DNA of 64,000 bases from an uncultured Mycoplasma sp. (lineage in GTDB: Bacteria > Bacillota_I > Bacilli_A > RF39 > UBA660): positions 1 to 64,000 of the forward strand of contig CABUPU010000007.1 of NCBI GenBank assembly GCA_902493595.1, given 5' to 3'. Positions 7,639 through 16,718 of this stretch are shown one piece after another. Each line of letters opens with the position of its first letter. Within the stretch, counting starts at the first letter, position 1. The notes under the pieces are model-generated. The model saw only the letters and a program-made list of their open reading frames with translations, was not told the DNA's origin and did no database searches. The translations under genes and the position numbers were made by a program.

Positions 7639-9060
7639 ATGGAAGTTAGAACAAGATTTGCTCCATCTCCAACTGGTTATATGCATATAGGTAATCTAAG
7701 AAGTGCCTTATTTACATATTTAACAGCAAAGAGTATGGGTGGAAAGTTTATATTAAGAATTGAGGATACAGATCAAGAAAGAAAAGTTGAGGGTGCAGTT
7801 GAATTTATTTTGAATACACTTAATATGCTTGGACTTCATCCAGATGAAGGAGCTGGTGTAGGTGGTGATTTTGGACCATACTATCAAAGTGAAAGATTAG
7901 ATATTTATAAAAAATATGCCGAAGAGTTAGTGGAAAAAGGCGATGCATATTATTGTTTTTGCGATGAAGAAAGACTTGAAAAGTTAAGAGAAATTGCCTC
8001 AGCAAGAAAAGTGCCATTTACATATGATGGACACTGCTCTCATATTCCTTTAGAGGAAGCAAGAAAAAGAGTCTTAAATGGTGAAAAATATGTTATTCGT
8101 CAAAAAATGCCTAAAGAGGGAGTAACATCATATATTGATACTGTTTATGGCGAAATTAAAGTTGAAAATAGTGCTTTAGAGGATCAAATACTAATTAAAT
8201 CAGATGGATTTCCAACATATAATTTTGCTAATGTAATTGATGATCATTTAATGAAAATTAGTCATGTTAACAGAGGTAATGAATATTTATCATCAACACC
8301 TAAATATTTACTTTTATATAAAGCATTAGGTTGGGAAAGTCCTGTATATATTCATCAACCACTTGTAATAAAGGCAGATGGCACTAAAATTAGTAAAAGA
8401 AATAAAGATGATAATTTAATGGATTTAATTAACAGAGGTTTCCTTCCTGAGGCAATTATAAATTATATTGCATTAATTGGATGGTCTCCAAAAGAAAATA
8501 AAGAATTCTTTACTTTATCTGAACTTGAAAAAGAATTTGATATTCATAGAATTTCTTCCGCACCAGGATGTTATGATATTAAAAAACTTGAATGGTTCAA
8601 TGCTCATTACATTAAAGAAATGGATGATGAAAGATATTTAGAGTGGATAAAACCATTTTTAAAATATGATATATCAGGTAAGAGTGAAGATTGGGTAAGA
8701 ATGCTACTTTTAACATATAAAACTCATATTAACTGTGGCGAAATGATTAATGATGTTGTTAAGAATTTCTTTTTCGAAGGGTATGAACTTGATGATGAAT
8801 GTAAAGCATTTCTTGCAAGTGATGATATTATCCCAGTGGTAATTGACACATTTGCTCGTGAAATCGAAGCAATTAAAGATTTTACTACAGATAATATTAA
8901 TATTGCAATTGATAATGTAAAAACAAGTTTAAATGTTAAAGGTAAACTACTTTATATGCCACTTAGAATTAAGGCAAGTGGATTTATGCACGGTCCAGAA
9001 CTTGATGCTTGTATATATTTACTTGGTAAAGAAAAAACACTTGAAAATTTAAGAAGGTAA
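7639..9060 (+). CDS. gltX: Glutamyl-tRNA synthetase
   Basis: 473-residue class I synthetase with PSPTGYMHIGNLRSA near the N-terminus (HIGH-type motif) and KISKRN near residue 250 (KMSKS-type motif). It charges tRNA-Glu, and in many Bacillota also tRNA-Gln for later amidation. AGGAGG precedes the ATG at a normal distance. The trxB stop lies in this ribosome site, so the two are co-transcribed. A terminator overlaps the stop codon. Confidence 0.96.
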   Translation: MEVRTRFAPSPTGYMHIGNLRSALFTYLTAKSMGGKFILRIEDTDQERKVEGAVEFILNTLNMLGLHPDEGAGVGGDFGPYYQSERLDIYKKYAEELVEKGDAYYCFCDEERLEKLREIASARKVPFTYDGHCSHIPLEEARKRVLNGEKYVIRQKMPKEGVTSYIDTVYGEIKVENSALEDQILIKSDGFPTYNFANVIDDHLMKISHVNRGNEYLSSTPKYLLLYKALGWESPVYIHQPLVIKADGTKISKRNKDDNLMDLINRGFLPEAIINYIALIGWSPKENKEFFTLSELEKEFDIHRISSAPGCYDIKKLEWFNAHYIKEMDDERYLEWIKPFLKYDISGKSEDWVRMLLLTYKTHINCGEMINDVVKNFFFEGYELDDECKAFLASDDIIPVVIDTFAREIEAIKDFTTDNINIAIDNVKTSLNVKGKLLYMPLRIKASGFMHGPELDACIYLLGKEKTLENLRR

Positions 9061-9076
9061 ATCCTTCTTTTTTTAT
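9051..9076 (+). terminator. Terminator after gltX
   Basis: AAGAAGG (9051-9057) pairs with CCTTCTT (9063-9069), loop TAAAT, followed by a T run; the stem includes the last codons and stop of gltX. Confidence 0.85.
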
Positions 9077-9139
9077 TAAAATTTTGATTTACATATTTTT
9101 TTTTATGATATAATTATTATAGAAAGGGTAGAAGGGTAT

Positions 9140-9850
9140 ATGAAAAATAAAAATGAAAAATTATTTATAGTGGCAATTGTATGTATTATATTATGTATAC
9201 CTATTGGCATAATAATTGGAAAATCATTAATTAATAAAAATGATACTATGAATAATGTAAATGAAAATGTAACTGAAAATGTAACTGAAAATGAAAGTGT
9301 AGAATTAAAATATAATTACTCTGAAAGTGATATTATTACTGATAATAGCATTGTAACACCATTACTTTCTAATATTGGACTTGATAAAGAAGATGAAGTT
9401 CAAGAAAAATATGGATGTACATTAAATTTTTCTTTACAAGATTATTATTTCAATAATGGTTCTTTTATGGATGTTATTTCAAGGTATAGTGAAAGAAATA
9501 ATATGCTTATAATGCCACCCGAAGAAATATATAGTAGCGATGAATGTGGAGTAGGATCGCCATCATGCAGGTTAATTACAAAGACTAGTATTGATAAAAT
9601 TATTAGTGTTTATCCATTTATTAATATTAATATGTTTAAAAAAAGTAATTTAACTAATGATTATATTACTTCATCATCAAATCCTGTATGCATTAGTCCT
9701 GAAGTAATTACACATAATATTGTATTTATAAAATACAATCATGAGTACAAGTACATTGGCATTGATAAAATAAAAACAAATTATGATGAAACCGAAACTA
9801 TATATTATATTTTTAATGATAAAATGCAACTTATTAATATTGAAAAGTAA
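9140..9850 (+). CDS. Membrane-anchored extracellular protein, unknown
   Basis: 236 residues: a basic N-terminus, one membrane segment (residues 8-28), a low-complexity NVNENVTENVTENE linker, and an outside domain of about 170 residues with two close cysteine pairs (DECGVGSPSC and later). No family recognised. Length, layout, linker and promoter resemble those of the protein at 25012-25878, so the two may be paralogues. TTGATT (9085-9090) and TATAAT (9109-9114) lie upstream, and GAAAGGG/GAAGGG precede the ATG. Confidence 0.6.
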   Translation: MKNKNEKLFIVAIVCIILCIPIGIIIGKSLINKNDTMNNVNENVTENVTENESVELKYNYSESDIITDNSIVTPLLSNIGLDKEDEVQEKYGCTLNFSLQDYYFNNGSFMDVISRYSERNNMLIMPPEEIYSSDECGVGSPSCRLITKTSIDKIISVYPFININMFKKSNLTNDYITSSSNPVCISPEVITHNIVFIKYNHEYKYIGIDKIKTNYDETETIYYIFNDKMQLINIEK

Positions 9851-9855
9851 AAATG

Positions 9856-9882
9856 GTATATCATGATTGATATACTTTTTTT
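9856..9882 (+). terminator. Terminator after 9140-9850 gene
   Basis: GTATATCA (9856-9863) and TGATATAC (9868-9875) form a perfect 8-bp stem with loop TGAT, followed by seven Ts. Confidence 0.88.
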
Positions 9883-9943
9883 AATATAATCTTTTTGTTT
9901 TAATTAAAATATAGTATAATAGTTGTTATGGAAGGTGATGTTT

Positions 9944-11332
9944 ATGAAAATTTATAATACTTTAAGTCATAAAGAAGAAGTATTTATTCCTTGGGAAGAA
10001 GGAAAGGTAAGTTTTTATACATGCGGACCAACAGTTTATCATTATGCTCATATAGGAAATATGCGTAATTATATTGGTCACGATATATTAGATAAAACAC
10101 TTAGATTTATTGGCTTTGATGTAACAAGATGTATGAACATTACTGATGTTGGACATTTAACCTCAGATAGTGATTCTGGTGATGATAAGATGGTAGCAAG
10201 TGCTAAAAAAGAACATAAAAGTGTTCTTGATATTGCTTCATTTTATACAGATGCATTCTTTAAAGATTTTGATGCTCTTAATTGTAAAAGACCTGAAATT
10301 GTTAGTAATGCTACAGATAATATAGAGGAATATATAAAAATAATAACTAAACTTTTAGAGGATGGTTATGCTTATAAAGCTGGAGGTAATGTTTATTTTG
10401 ATACTTCAAAATTAAAGGATTACTATGTTCTTACTAATCATAAAGAGGATGATATGGTTGTCGGAGCAAGAGAAAGTGTTGAATATGATGCAAGTAAAAA
10501 AAATCAAGCTGACTTTGCTTTATGGTTTACTAAATCAAAATTTGATAGTCAAGAGTTAAAATGGGAATCACCATTTGGAACAGGTTACCCTGGTTGGCAT
10601 ATTGAATGCTCAGGTATCTCAATTAAATATCTTGGAGAGCATTTAGATATTCACGGTGGTGGAGTAGACAATATTTTTCCACATCATACTAATGAAATTG
10701 CTCAATCAGAAAGTTATTTAGGACATAAATGGTGTAATTACTGGTTTCACAATGAACATTTAAATGATGAATCAGGTAAAATGAGTAAAAGTAAAGGAGA
10801 TATTTTAACAGTTAATTCTTTAATCGAAAAAGGTTATAATCCACTTTCATTTAGATTTATGTGTTTACTTTCACATTATCGTAGACAACTTACATTTTCT
10901 TATGCTTCACTTGATGGTGCTCAAAATGCTTATTTAAAATTAAAAAACAAAGTATTATCATTAAAGGATGATGGATTAATTAATGAAGATGCTTATAAAT
11001 TTTATAATGAAAGATTTACTTCTTGCCTTGAGGATGATTTAAATACTGCAAATGCTATAACACTACTTTATGATTTATTAAAAGATGAACATCTTAATGG
11101 TACTACAAAATTATCTTTAATTAATAAATGGGATGAAGTATTATCACTTGATTTAACTAAAGAAAAAACTCATGGTCTTGAGGAAGAATATATAAAAGAA
11201 ATGATAGAAAAAAGAACAGAAGCTAAAAAAAATAAAGATTTTGCTTTAGCGGACTCTATAAGAGAGGAACTTTTAAAACAAGGTATCGTTTTAAAGGATA
11301 CTAGGGAAGGAACAATTTACGAGGTGAAATAA
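9944..11332 (+). CDS. cysS: Cysteinyl-tRNA synthetase
   Basis: 462-residue class I synthetase: zinc and nucleotide region YTCGPTVYHYAHIGNMRN near residue 20, HIECSGISIKYLG and GGVDNIFPHHTNEIAQ in the centre, KMSKSKGD near residue 265. AAGGTGAT at 9932-9939 points to the ATG at 9944 rather than to a TTG at 9923. TATAAT at 9915-9920 is a likely -10. The stop overlaps the ATG of the next gene (TAATG). Confidence 0.96.
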   Translation: MKIYNTLSHKEEVFIPWEEGKVSFYTCGPTVYHYAHIGNMRNYIGHDILDKTLRFIGFDVTRCMNITDVGHLTSDSDSGDDKMVASAKKEHKSVLDIASFYTDAFFKDFDALNCKRPEIVSNATDNIEEYIKIITKLLEDGYAYKAGGNVYFDTSKLKDYYVLTNHKEDDMVVGARESVEYDASKKNQADFALWFTKSKFDSQELKWESPFGTGYPGWHIECSGISIKYLGEHLDIHGGGVDNIFPHHTNEIAQSESYLGHKWCNYWFHNEHLNDESGKMSKSKGDILTVNSLIEKGYNPLSFRFMCLLSHYRRQLTFSYASLDGAQNAYLKLKNKVLSLKDDGLINEDAYKFYNERFTSCLEDDLNTANAITLLYDLLKDEHLNGTTKLSLINKWDEVLSLDLTKEKTHGLEEEYIKEMIEKRTEAKKNKDFALADSIREELLKQGIVLKDTREGTIYEVK

Positions 11333-12000
11333 TGGAACTAATTTTATTTATTTTAATAATAATATTACCTTTAATCGCAGATATATTTGTTAAAATTAAT
11401 TATAGTATCAATTTAAAAAAGGAAAATTCTAAAGGTATAACTGGAGCAGAGATAGCAAGAAAAATACTTGATAAGAATGGACTATCTAATATTTATGTAG
11501 TGGCAACAAATGGTTATTTAACAGATCATTATGACCCTAAAAGAAAAGTAATTAGACTTTCAAAAGAAGTTTATGAAGGAAGTAGTGTATCAAGTATGGC
11601 TATTGCATCTCATGAATGTGGACATGCTATTCAAGATAAAGAAGGATATTTATTTTTAAGATTTAGATCATTAATTTTTCCAGTGGTTAATGTAGCAACA
11701 TCAATATCTTATTATATTATATTAATTGGTTTTATATTTGAAATGCTTGATTTAGTTTATATAGGAATAGGACTTACAACTATTGGGCTATTTTTCCAAA
11801 TTATAACTTTACCTGTGGAATTTAATGCAAGTAAAAGAGCAGGAAAAGAGATAGATGCAATGAATCTTGCTGATACTGAGGAAAAATCTGGTGTTAAAAA
11901 GGTTCTTGTTAGTGCAGCACTTACTTATGTAGCGGGTGTACTTACAAGTGCATTACAGATTTTAAGACTTTTATTAATTGCAAATAGTGATAGAGATTAA
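11332..12000 (+). CDS. YugP-family membrane zinc metallopeptidase
   Basis: 222 residues with membrane segments at the N-terminus, in the middle (two) and at the C-terminus. The HExxH zinc motif is in SHECGHAIQ near residue 92. It matches the YugP family of neutral zinc peptidases; the substrate is unknown. It is translationally coupled to cysS by a TAATG overlap, a pairing with no obvious shared role. Confidence 0.85.
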   Translation: MELILFILIIILPLIADIFVKINYSINLKKENSKGITGAEIARKILDKNGLSNIYVVATNGYLTDHYDPKRKVIRLSKEVYEGSSVSSMAIASHECGHAIQDKEGYLFLRFRSLIFPVVNVATSISYYIILIGFIFEMLDLVYIGIGLTTIGLFFQIITLPVEFNASKRAGKEIDAMNLADTEEKSGVKKVLVSAALTYVAGVLTSALQILRLLLIANSDRD

Positions 12001-12024
12001 TTACCGTATTAGGTAATTTTTTCT
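11999..12024 (+). terminator. Terminator after yugP-like gene
   Basis: AATTACC (11999-12005) pairs with GGTAATT (12012-12018), followed by a T run. Confidence 0.8.
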
Positions 12025-12098
12025 TTACAATAAAAATGTAAACTAGTAATTTAAATAAATTTATGATAATATTTTTATAGAGTAAAGGGTGAGAAAGT

Positions 12099-12377
12099 GT
12101 GAATAATTATATTGACATTGAAAATAAAGATAAATCTATAACAAAAGCCTTTATTATGGGAATGAAACATTCAAAAAAATATGGCTATGATTTTCTTGCT
12201 TGTATTGTTAAAACTAAAGTAGTTATGTATGCTATAAAAAAAGTTAATGATAGTATTTATAAATATGATATAAATAATCCTGTTGTTATAAGTAATTTAA
12301 ATAATGAATTTCAAGATGGAAATAATAAATATTTAGATACAAATATTTTACCAAAAGTATTAAAACATTATAAATAG
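12099..12377 (+). CDS. Small protein of unknown function
   Basis: 92 residues from a GTG start behind AAAGGGTGAG (12084-12093). There is no membrane segment; its middle (YDFLACIVKTKVVMYAIKKVN) looks like a beta hairpin plus helix. I recognise no family. The stop codon lies in the first copy of a 32-bp direct repeat that brackets the following LOG gene. Confidence 0.5.
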   Translation: MNNYIDIENKDKSITKAFIMGMKHSKKYGYDFLACIVKTKVVMYAIKKVNDSIYKYDINNPVVISNLNNEFQDGNNKYLDTNILPKVLKHYK

Positions 12378-12407
12378 TTTTAATATTTTTTTATATACAA
12401 ATCAATA
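12376..12407. repeat. 32-bp direct repeat, copy 1 (LOG islet)
   Basis: Identical to 13397-13428. Read on the minus strand it encodes the last codons (IDLYIKKY, stop) of the VanY-like gene that holds copy 2. Confidence 0.9.
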
Positions 12408-12446
12408 AATTTTTTGTTATAATATTATTACCAAGGGAGGTTTAAA

Positions 12447-13367
12447 ATGAAAATATTTGTTGGTTGTTCATCAAGCGAAAATATAGATGAAAAATATTTA
12501 AAAGGAAGTAAAGAATTACTAGATTTAGTTTTAAAAGATAATGATTTAGTTTTTGGTGCGTGCAATAAGGGAATAATGGGATTAGCTTATGATAGTGCTA
12601 TTAGTCATGGAAGACAAGTGATAGGTATATGTCCTGAAGCTTATAAAGAAGATTTTAAATCACTTAATTGTACCAAAGAAATAGTAACTAATTCTGTTTC
12701 AGAACGAACTAATAAATTAATTGAGGAAAGCGATATATTATTATTCTTACCTGGTGGTATTGGAACTTATTTTGAATTATTTAGTGCAATTGAGGGAAAA
12801 AGATGTCACGAATTTAATAAATTAATTATTCTTTTTAATTCAAATGGCTTTTTTGATAAATTTAAAGAAATGTTGATTGAAAATTATGAAAATGGATTTT
12901 TAAAGGAATCTGATTTAAAAAATGTTATTATAACTGATAATGCTCATAATGTAATGAGTAATATTAAAGCATATGAAAATCCTGATTCTATGGAAGCTAG
13001 TTTTGAATATGGAATATTTCTTATAAAGGATTCTTTAAAAGAGTTACAATCTGGTCAACATTCTCGTCGTTATAGTCCACTTTTTGATAAATATAATGAT
13101 GCAATATCTGTAATTGAGGATGAAGTTGCAAAACAAAGAAGTGAAAATAAGGATACAAATGATTTTTATAAAATTCAATGCGATAAATTATCATATTTAT
13201 ATCATAAATTAACAATGGAATATTTAATGGCTAAAAAAATTCTTGGTACAAGAAAAGAAAAAAAGAGATCTGAAAAAATACTTGATATTTTAACTGGTAA
13301 AAATGATGATTTAGATAATGATAAAAATAATGGTGATAATCCATTATCAAGAAAAATTAAACTTTAA
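12447..13367 (+). CDS. LOG family protein (putative nucleotide phosphoribohydrolase)
   Basis: 306 residues: a Rossmann-like LOG domain (about 1-175) with VFGACNKGIMG and the signature LPGGIGTYFEL near residue 102. A helical C-terminal extension of about 110 residues ending in a charged tail is not typical of LOG proteins. LOG enzymes split nucleoside 5'-monophosphates into base and ribose phosphate; the bacterial role is unclear. AAGGGAGG precedes the ATG, and an extended -10 (TGTTATAAT) ends at 12423. The gene sits between two identical 32-bp repeats. Confidence 0.82.
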   Translation: MKIFVGCSSSENIDEKYLKGSKELLDLVLKDNDLVFGACNKGIMGLAYDSAISHGRQVIGICPEAYKEDFKSLNCTKEIVTNSVSERTNKLIEESDILLFLPGGIGTYFELFSAIEGKRCHEFNKLIILFNSNGFFDKFKEMLIENYENGFLKESDLKNVIITDNAHNVMSNIKAYENPDSMEASFEYGIFLIKDSLKELQSGQHSRRYSPLFDKYNDAISVIEDEVAKQRSENKDTNDFYKIQCDKLSYLYHKLTMEYLMAKKILGTRKEKKRSEKILDILTGKNDDLDNDKNNGDNPLSRKIKL

Positions 13368-13396
13368 TTACAAAATAAAAATATTAAGACTTTAAA

Positions 13397-13428
13397 AGTT
13401 TTAATATTTTTTTATATACAAATCAATA
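13397..13428. repeat. 32-bp direct repeat, copy 2 (LOG islet)
   Basis: Identical to 12376-12407; it covers the 3' end of the minus-strand VanY-like gene, so this is probably the original copy. Confidence 0.9.
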
Positions 13429-14426
13429 TATTCCTCGAGAGTTAAATCATTATCATAAATAATTTTAGCATTATCTTTACCAACATACCTAATATGCCAA
13501 TTTTCAAATTCATAACCAGTTATATTTTCTTTACCTTTAGGAAATCTTATTATAAATCCAAATTTATAAGCATTTTCACTTAATATTTTAAAGTCTTCAT
13601 CAGTAAGTCTAACATCAGATTTTATAGCAATATTTTTTAAATCAATTGATAGGGCAGTTTGGTGTTCTGAATATCCTGGTCTTGCGGAAAATGTATCAGC
13701 ATTTTCTTTACCATAATTTTTTACATAATTATCATATAATGTTTTTTGAAATGTTTCACTACGGTATGCTGTTGTCGGAAGAAGTTCTAAATCAAAGTTA
13801 ACTTTTAAATACTTTTGAAGTTCTAAAAAGTTTTCTTTAGCTATCTTTTTCATTGGTACATTATTTCCATAAGCCCCTTTGACGTAATCAATATCCGTGG
13901 GAATATAACCACCTGGTAAATAGTTATATTTATTTACTAAAACTAAAATGTCATCAGTATTTTTAACTTCATTTGCATTTTCATAAAACTTATAATCTAA
14001 ATTTAAATTTACATAAGTAACCGCTTTCTCAATAGAAATATCGTTTTTTTCTTTATAATCTATATATCTTTGATAGTTAAGAACATTAAAATTTTTTAAA
14101 TTATAAAAATCTTTTATATCGATGTAATCAATATCTTTTAGGATATTTATATTTTCATCGCTTAAGGAAAATATATAATTAATTTCATCTCCAGAGTAGC
14201 CTTTGGGTAAAAAGGTAGTAAGTACCATACTAAAATTTTTCTGATTATCAAATTCTATTTTATCATATTCATCTTTGTATTTTTCATCATATATTCCGTT
14301 TAAATAAACATATTCAAGTGTTTTTGAACTATACTCCTTAAAGGCATTTTTACTTTTATTAGTTTCTAAATAAATACCCAATCCTAACATAATAATAATT
14401 AATATAAATAATATTTTTTTCTTCAT
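13401..14426 (-). CDS. VanY-type D-alanyl-D-alanine carboxypeptidase
   Basis: 341 residues: an N-terminal membrane anchor (MKKKILFILIIIMLGLGIYL), a spacer of about 150 residues, then the M15B peptidase domain. The domain shows GYSEHQTALSIDL (His and Asp zinc ligands) and FENWHIRYVG (catalytic Glu and third His). It trims D-Ala from peptidoglycan stem peptides outside the cell. The last codons are duplicated 1 kb away at 12376-12407. Confidence 0.9.
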   Translation of the reverse strand: MKKKILFILIIIMLGLGIYLETNKSKNAFKEYSSKTLEYVYLNGIYDEKYKDEYDKIEFDNQKNFSMVLTTFLPKGYSGDEINYIFSLSDENINILKDIDYIDIKDFYNLKNFNVLNYQRYIDYKEKNDISIEKAVTYVNLNLDYKFYENANEVKNTDDILVLVNKYNYLPGGYIPTDIDYVKGAYGNNVPMKKIAKENFLELQKYLKVNFDLELLPTTAYRSETFQKTLYDNYVKNYGKENADTFSARPGYSEHQTALSIDLKNIAIKSDVRLTDEDFKILSENAYKFGFIIRFPKGKENITGYEFENWHIRYVGKDNAKIIYDNDLTLEEYIDLYIKKY

Positions 14427-14497
14427 ATTATAAGTATATTACAAAATAATTCAAATTAAAAGTATAAAAAAACAAATTAGTAAATAATTATTCACAT

Positions 14498-14535
14498 ATA
14501 AAAAAGCAAACTAGTAAATAATAGTTTTATTTGCT
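14498..14535 (-). terminator. Terminator after tmcAL
   Basis: On the minus strand AGCAAA (14530-14535) pairs with TTTGCT (14505-14510), followed by a T run. A near-copy of the distal arm lies at 14472-14487. Confidence 0.65.
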
Positions 14536-14542
14536 AATTTGT

Positions 14543-15775
14543 TTAATCATCAGTAATAGACTTTATTAATTCATCAACATTGTTATAAGCTTTTCTTTTT
14601 CCAAATTTAATTTCATTTTCGATTATAATGCTTTCTTTTAATGCTTCTTCGAGTTCTTTGCTTAAAGTTACATTATAAATAATTGGTTTATTTGCTAGTT
14701 CTTTTTTATATTCATTTTTGCTAGTTAACATATCATAAATAATACTTGCTTTAATATCTAGTTTATAATTGATAGAGTTTTTGTCTGGCTTAAGTGGAAT
14801 ACCAATATTTTTTTTAATACTATTTAAATACTTTTTACCATTTTGACTTAAACCAATTATATTTAAATAAGAAATATCTTCTTTAGTATATTCTTTTTTT
14901 ATTCCAAGTAAAATATGAATAAGCATTCTGTTAAGCTTGTTATAAGTATATTTTTTTGACTTTAATACTTTTAAAAGTTCTTCCATACTATTAACATTTT
15001 GAATATTATTTTTTAGCATATTATATAAGTTTATATCTACATCTAAAATATCTGATATATTATCATTAAGAATTGTAATTTTAATTAAGTTAAATAATAA
15101 TGTTTCATCATAAGTACATATTTTTTCTTTTGATAAGGCAGGTAAATGCTTTGAAATATCAATACTGTCTTTTATTTTTTGCCTTATATTCGAAGCACTA
15201 ACAATATCTTCACAAGAGGCAGTATCTAAATAATCATTCGTTCTTTGAATAGTTTCTGCTTTAATATTAAAATTATTTTTGATAATTGATTTTATATAAC
15301 ATATTCCTAAAAGATCATTAGAGTTATATGCAAATGATTCATTTATAACTTTACTAAGAGCAGTTGGGTAATTCATACCACTTTTTAAAGTCTTTTTTAA
15401 ATCATCACTTTCCTCAAGTTCTAGAGACTTTTTAGCAAGTAATGTAATTTTATTTATATCATTTGTTTCACTACCAAAAATAATTTTACTAACTTTTAAA
15501 TAGTTAAGTAACTTAATAGAGATATCAGCAAAAGTATCAGCACTTTGAACTCCATATAAAGTAGGAAGACTTATTACTATATCAACTCCATATTCTAAAG
15601 CTAAACTTGCTTTATCATACTTTGAGATAATTGAAACTTCACCTCTTTGTAAAAAGTATCCATTAAGTACTAAAACAAGTAAACTATCTGGATATTTTTC
15701 TTTAATTTTATTGATATGATACAAATGACCATTATGTAGCGGATTATATTCCGCGATTAAACCTATTATTTCCAT
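14543..15775 (-). CDS. tmcAL: tRNA(Met) cytidine acetate ligase
   Basis: 410 residues, close to B. subtilis TmcAL/YlbM (about 415). The nucleotidyltransferase start is IGLIAEYNPLHNGHLYHI, with the HxGH-type motif at NGHLYH, and VLNGYFLQRGE follows. It forms N4-acetylcytidine at the wobble base of elongator tRNA-Met using acetate and ATP. It is divergent from miaA, another tRNA-modifying gene, over a 68-bp gap that must hold both promoters. Confidence 0.92.
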   Translation of the reverse strand: MEIIGLIAEYNPLHNGHLYHINKIKEKYPDSLLVLVLNGYFLQRGEVSIISKYDKASLALEYGVDIVISLPTLYGVQSADTFADISIKLLNYLKVSKIIFGSETNDINKITLLAKKSLELEESDDLKKTLKSGMNYPTALSKVINESFAYNSNDLLGICYIKSIIKNNFNIKAETIQRTNDYLDTASCEDIVSASNIRQKIKDSIDISKHLPALSKEKICTYDETLLFNLIKITILNDNISDILDVDINLYNMLKNNIQNVNSMEELLKVLKSKKYTYNKLNRMLIHILLGIKKEYTKEDISYLNIIGLSQNGKKYLNSIKKNIGIPLKPDKNSINYKLDIKASIIYDMLTSKNEYKKELANKPIIYNVTLSKELEEALKESIIIENEIKFGKRKAYNNVDELIKSITDD

Positions 15776-15843
15776 GAACTTAATATATAAAATATTTGCA
15801 TATTTGTCAATTTATATTTATAATAAATGTGAAAGGAAAAGTT

Positions 15844-16701
15844 ATGATTATATGTGTATGTGGTCCTACTGGAATAGGTAAAACAAGACTTTCAGAAACT
15901 CTTGCAGAAAAATTTGATGCAATAGTACTTAATGCAGATGCAACGCAAATTTATAAAGAACTTAATATAGGTAGTGCTAAAATAACTAAAGAGGAAATGG
16001 GGGAAAGAAAGCATTTCTTGTTTGATATAGTGAGTCCTAATGAAGACTATAGTGTAAGCGATTATCAAAATGATGCAAGAAATATTTTAAACAAATATGA
16101 GGGTAAAAATATAGTTATTGTCGGAGGAACAGGGTTATACATAAAAGCTCTTTTATACGATTATAAATTTGAGGAAATTCATAAAAATAATTATGATAAT
16201 TTAACTAATGATGAACTTTTTGCTTTAGCAAATAAAAAAGATCCTAATCATAACTTACATAAAAATAATAGAGTAAGATTAATAAACTTTTTAAATCGTG
16301 AAAAAACAGAAACTAATAAAGATGTTCCTGTATATGATGCAATATTTATTGGTCTTACATGTGATAGAGACATTTTATATGATAGATGTAATAAAAGAGT
16401 TGATATAATGCTTGAAAATGGACTTTTAAATGAAGTAAAAACTTTATATGAAAAATACCCTGAAAGTAATATTTTGAAACGAGCAATTGGTTATAAAGAA
16501 ATAATAAAGTATTTAAATAATGAAATAACTTTTGAGGAAGCACTAGATTTAATTAAGAAAAATACTAGACATTATGTAAAAAGACAATATACTTGGTTTA
16601 ATAATCAGTTACCAGTTAATTGGTTCGATACAAATTTCGAGGATTTTTCTCAAACTGAAAATGAAGTTATTAATTTTATTCAAACAAAAAATAAAGAGTA
16701 G
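15844..16701 (+). CDS. miaA: tRNA dimethylallyltransferase
   Basis: 285 residues, at the short end for MiaA: P-loop CGPTGIGKTRLSE near the N-terminus, DATQIYKELNIGSAK, IVGGTGLYIKALL near 90, and RAIGYKEI towards the end with a C-terminal YVKRQYTWF. It adds a dimethylallyl group to A37 of tRNAs that read UNN codons. AAAGGAAAAG at 15832-15841 selects the ATG at 15844 over an ATG 48 bases upstream. Confidence 0.94.
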   Translation: MIICVCGPTGIGKTRLSETLAEKFDAIVLNADATQIYKELNIGSAKITKEEMGERKHFLFDIVSPNEDYSVSDYQNDARNILNKYEGKNIVIVGGTGLYIKALLYDYKFEEIHKNNYDNLTNDELFALANKKDPNHNLHKNNRVRLINFLNREKTETNKDVPVYDAIFIGLTCDRDILYDRCNKRVDIMLENGLLNEVKTLYEKYPESNILKRAIGYKEIIKYLNNEITFEEALDLIKKNTRHYVKRQYTWFNNQLPVNWFDTNFEDFSQTENEVINFIQTKNKE

Positions 16702-16718
16702 TTTCTTTATTTTTTTAG
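16689..16718 (+). terminator. Terminator after miaA (probably bidirectional)
   Basis: AAATAAAGA (16689-16697) pairs with TCTTTATTT (16704-16712), followed by Ts; the A-rich 5' side would serve the converging minus-strand gene. Confidence 0.8.

Noticed and set aside
34..12924. A 26-base identity (TTTTTAAAGGAATCTGATTT and on) between the first gene and the LOG gene, both encoding FLKESDLK.
   Set aside because: Similarity stops at once on both sides at the protein level. It is a shared short peptide with the same biased codons; I cannot show common origin.
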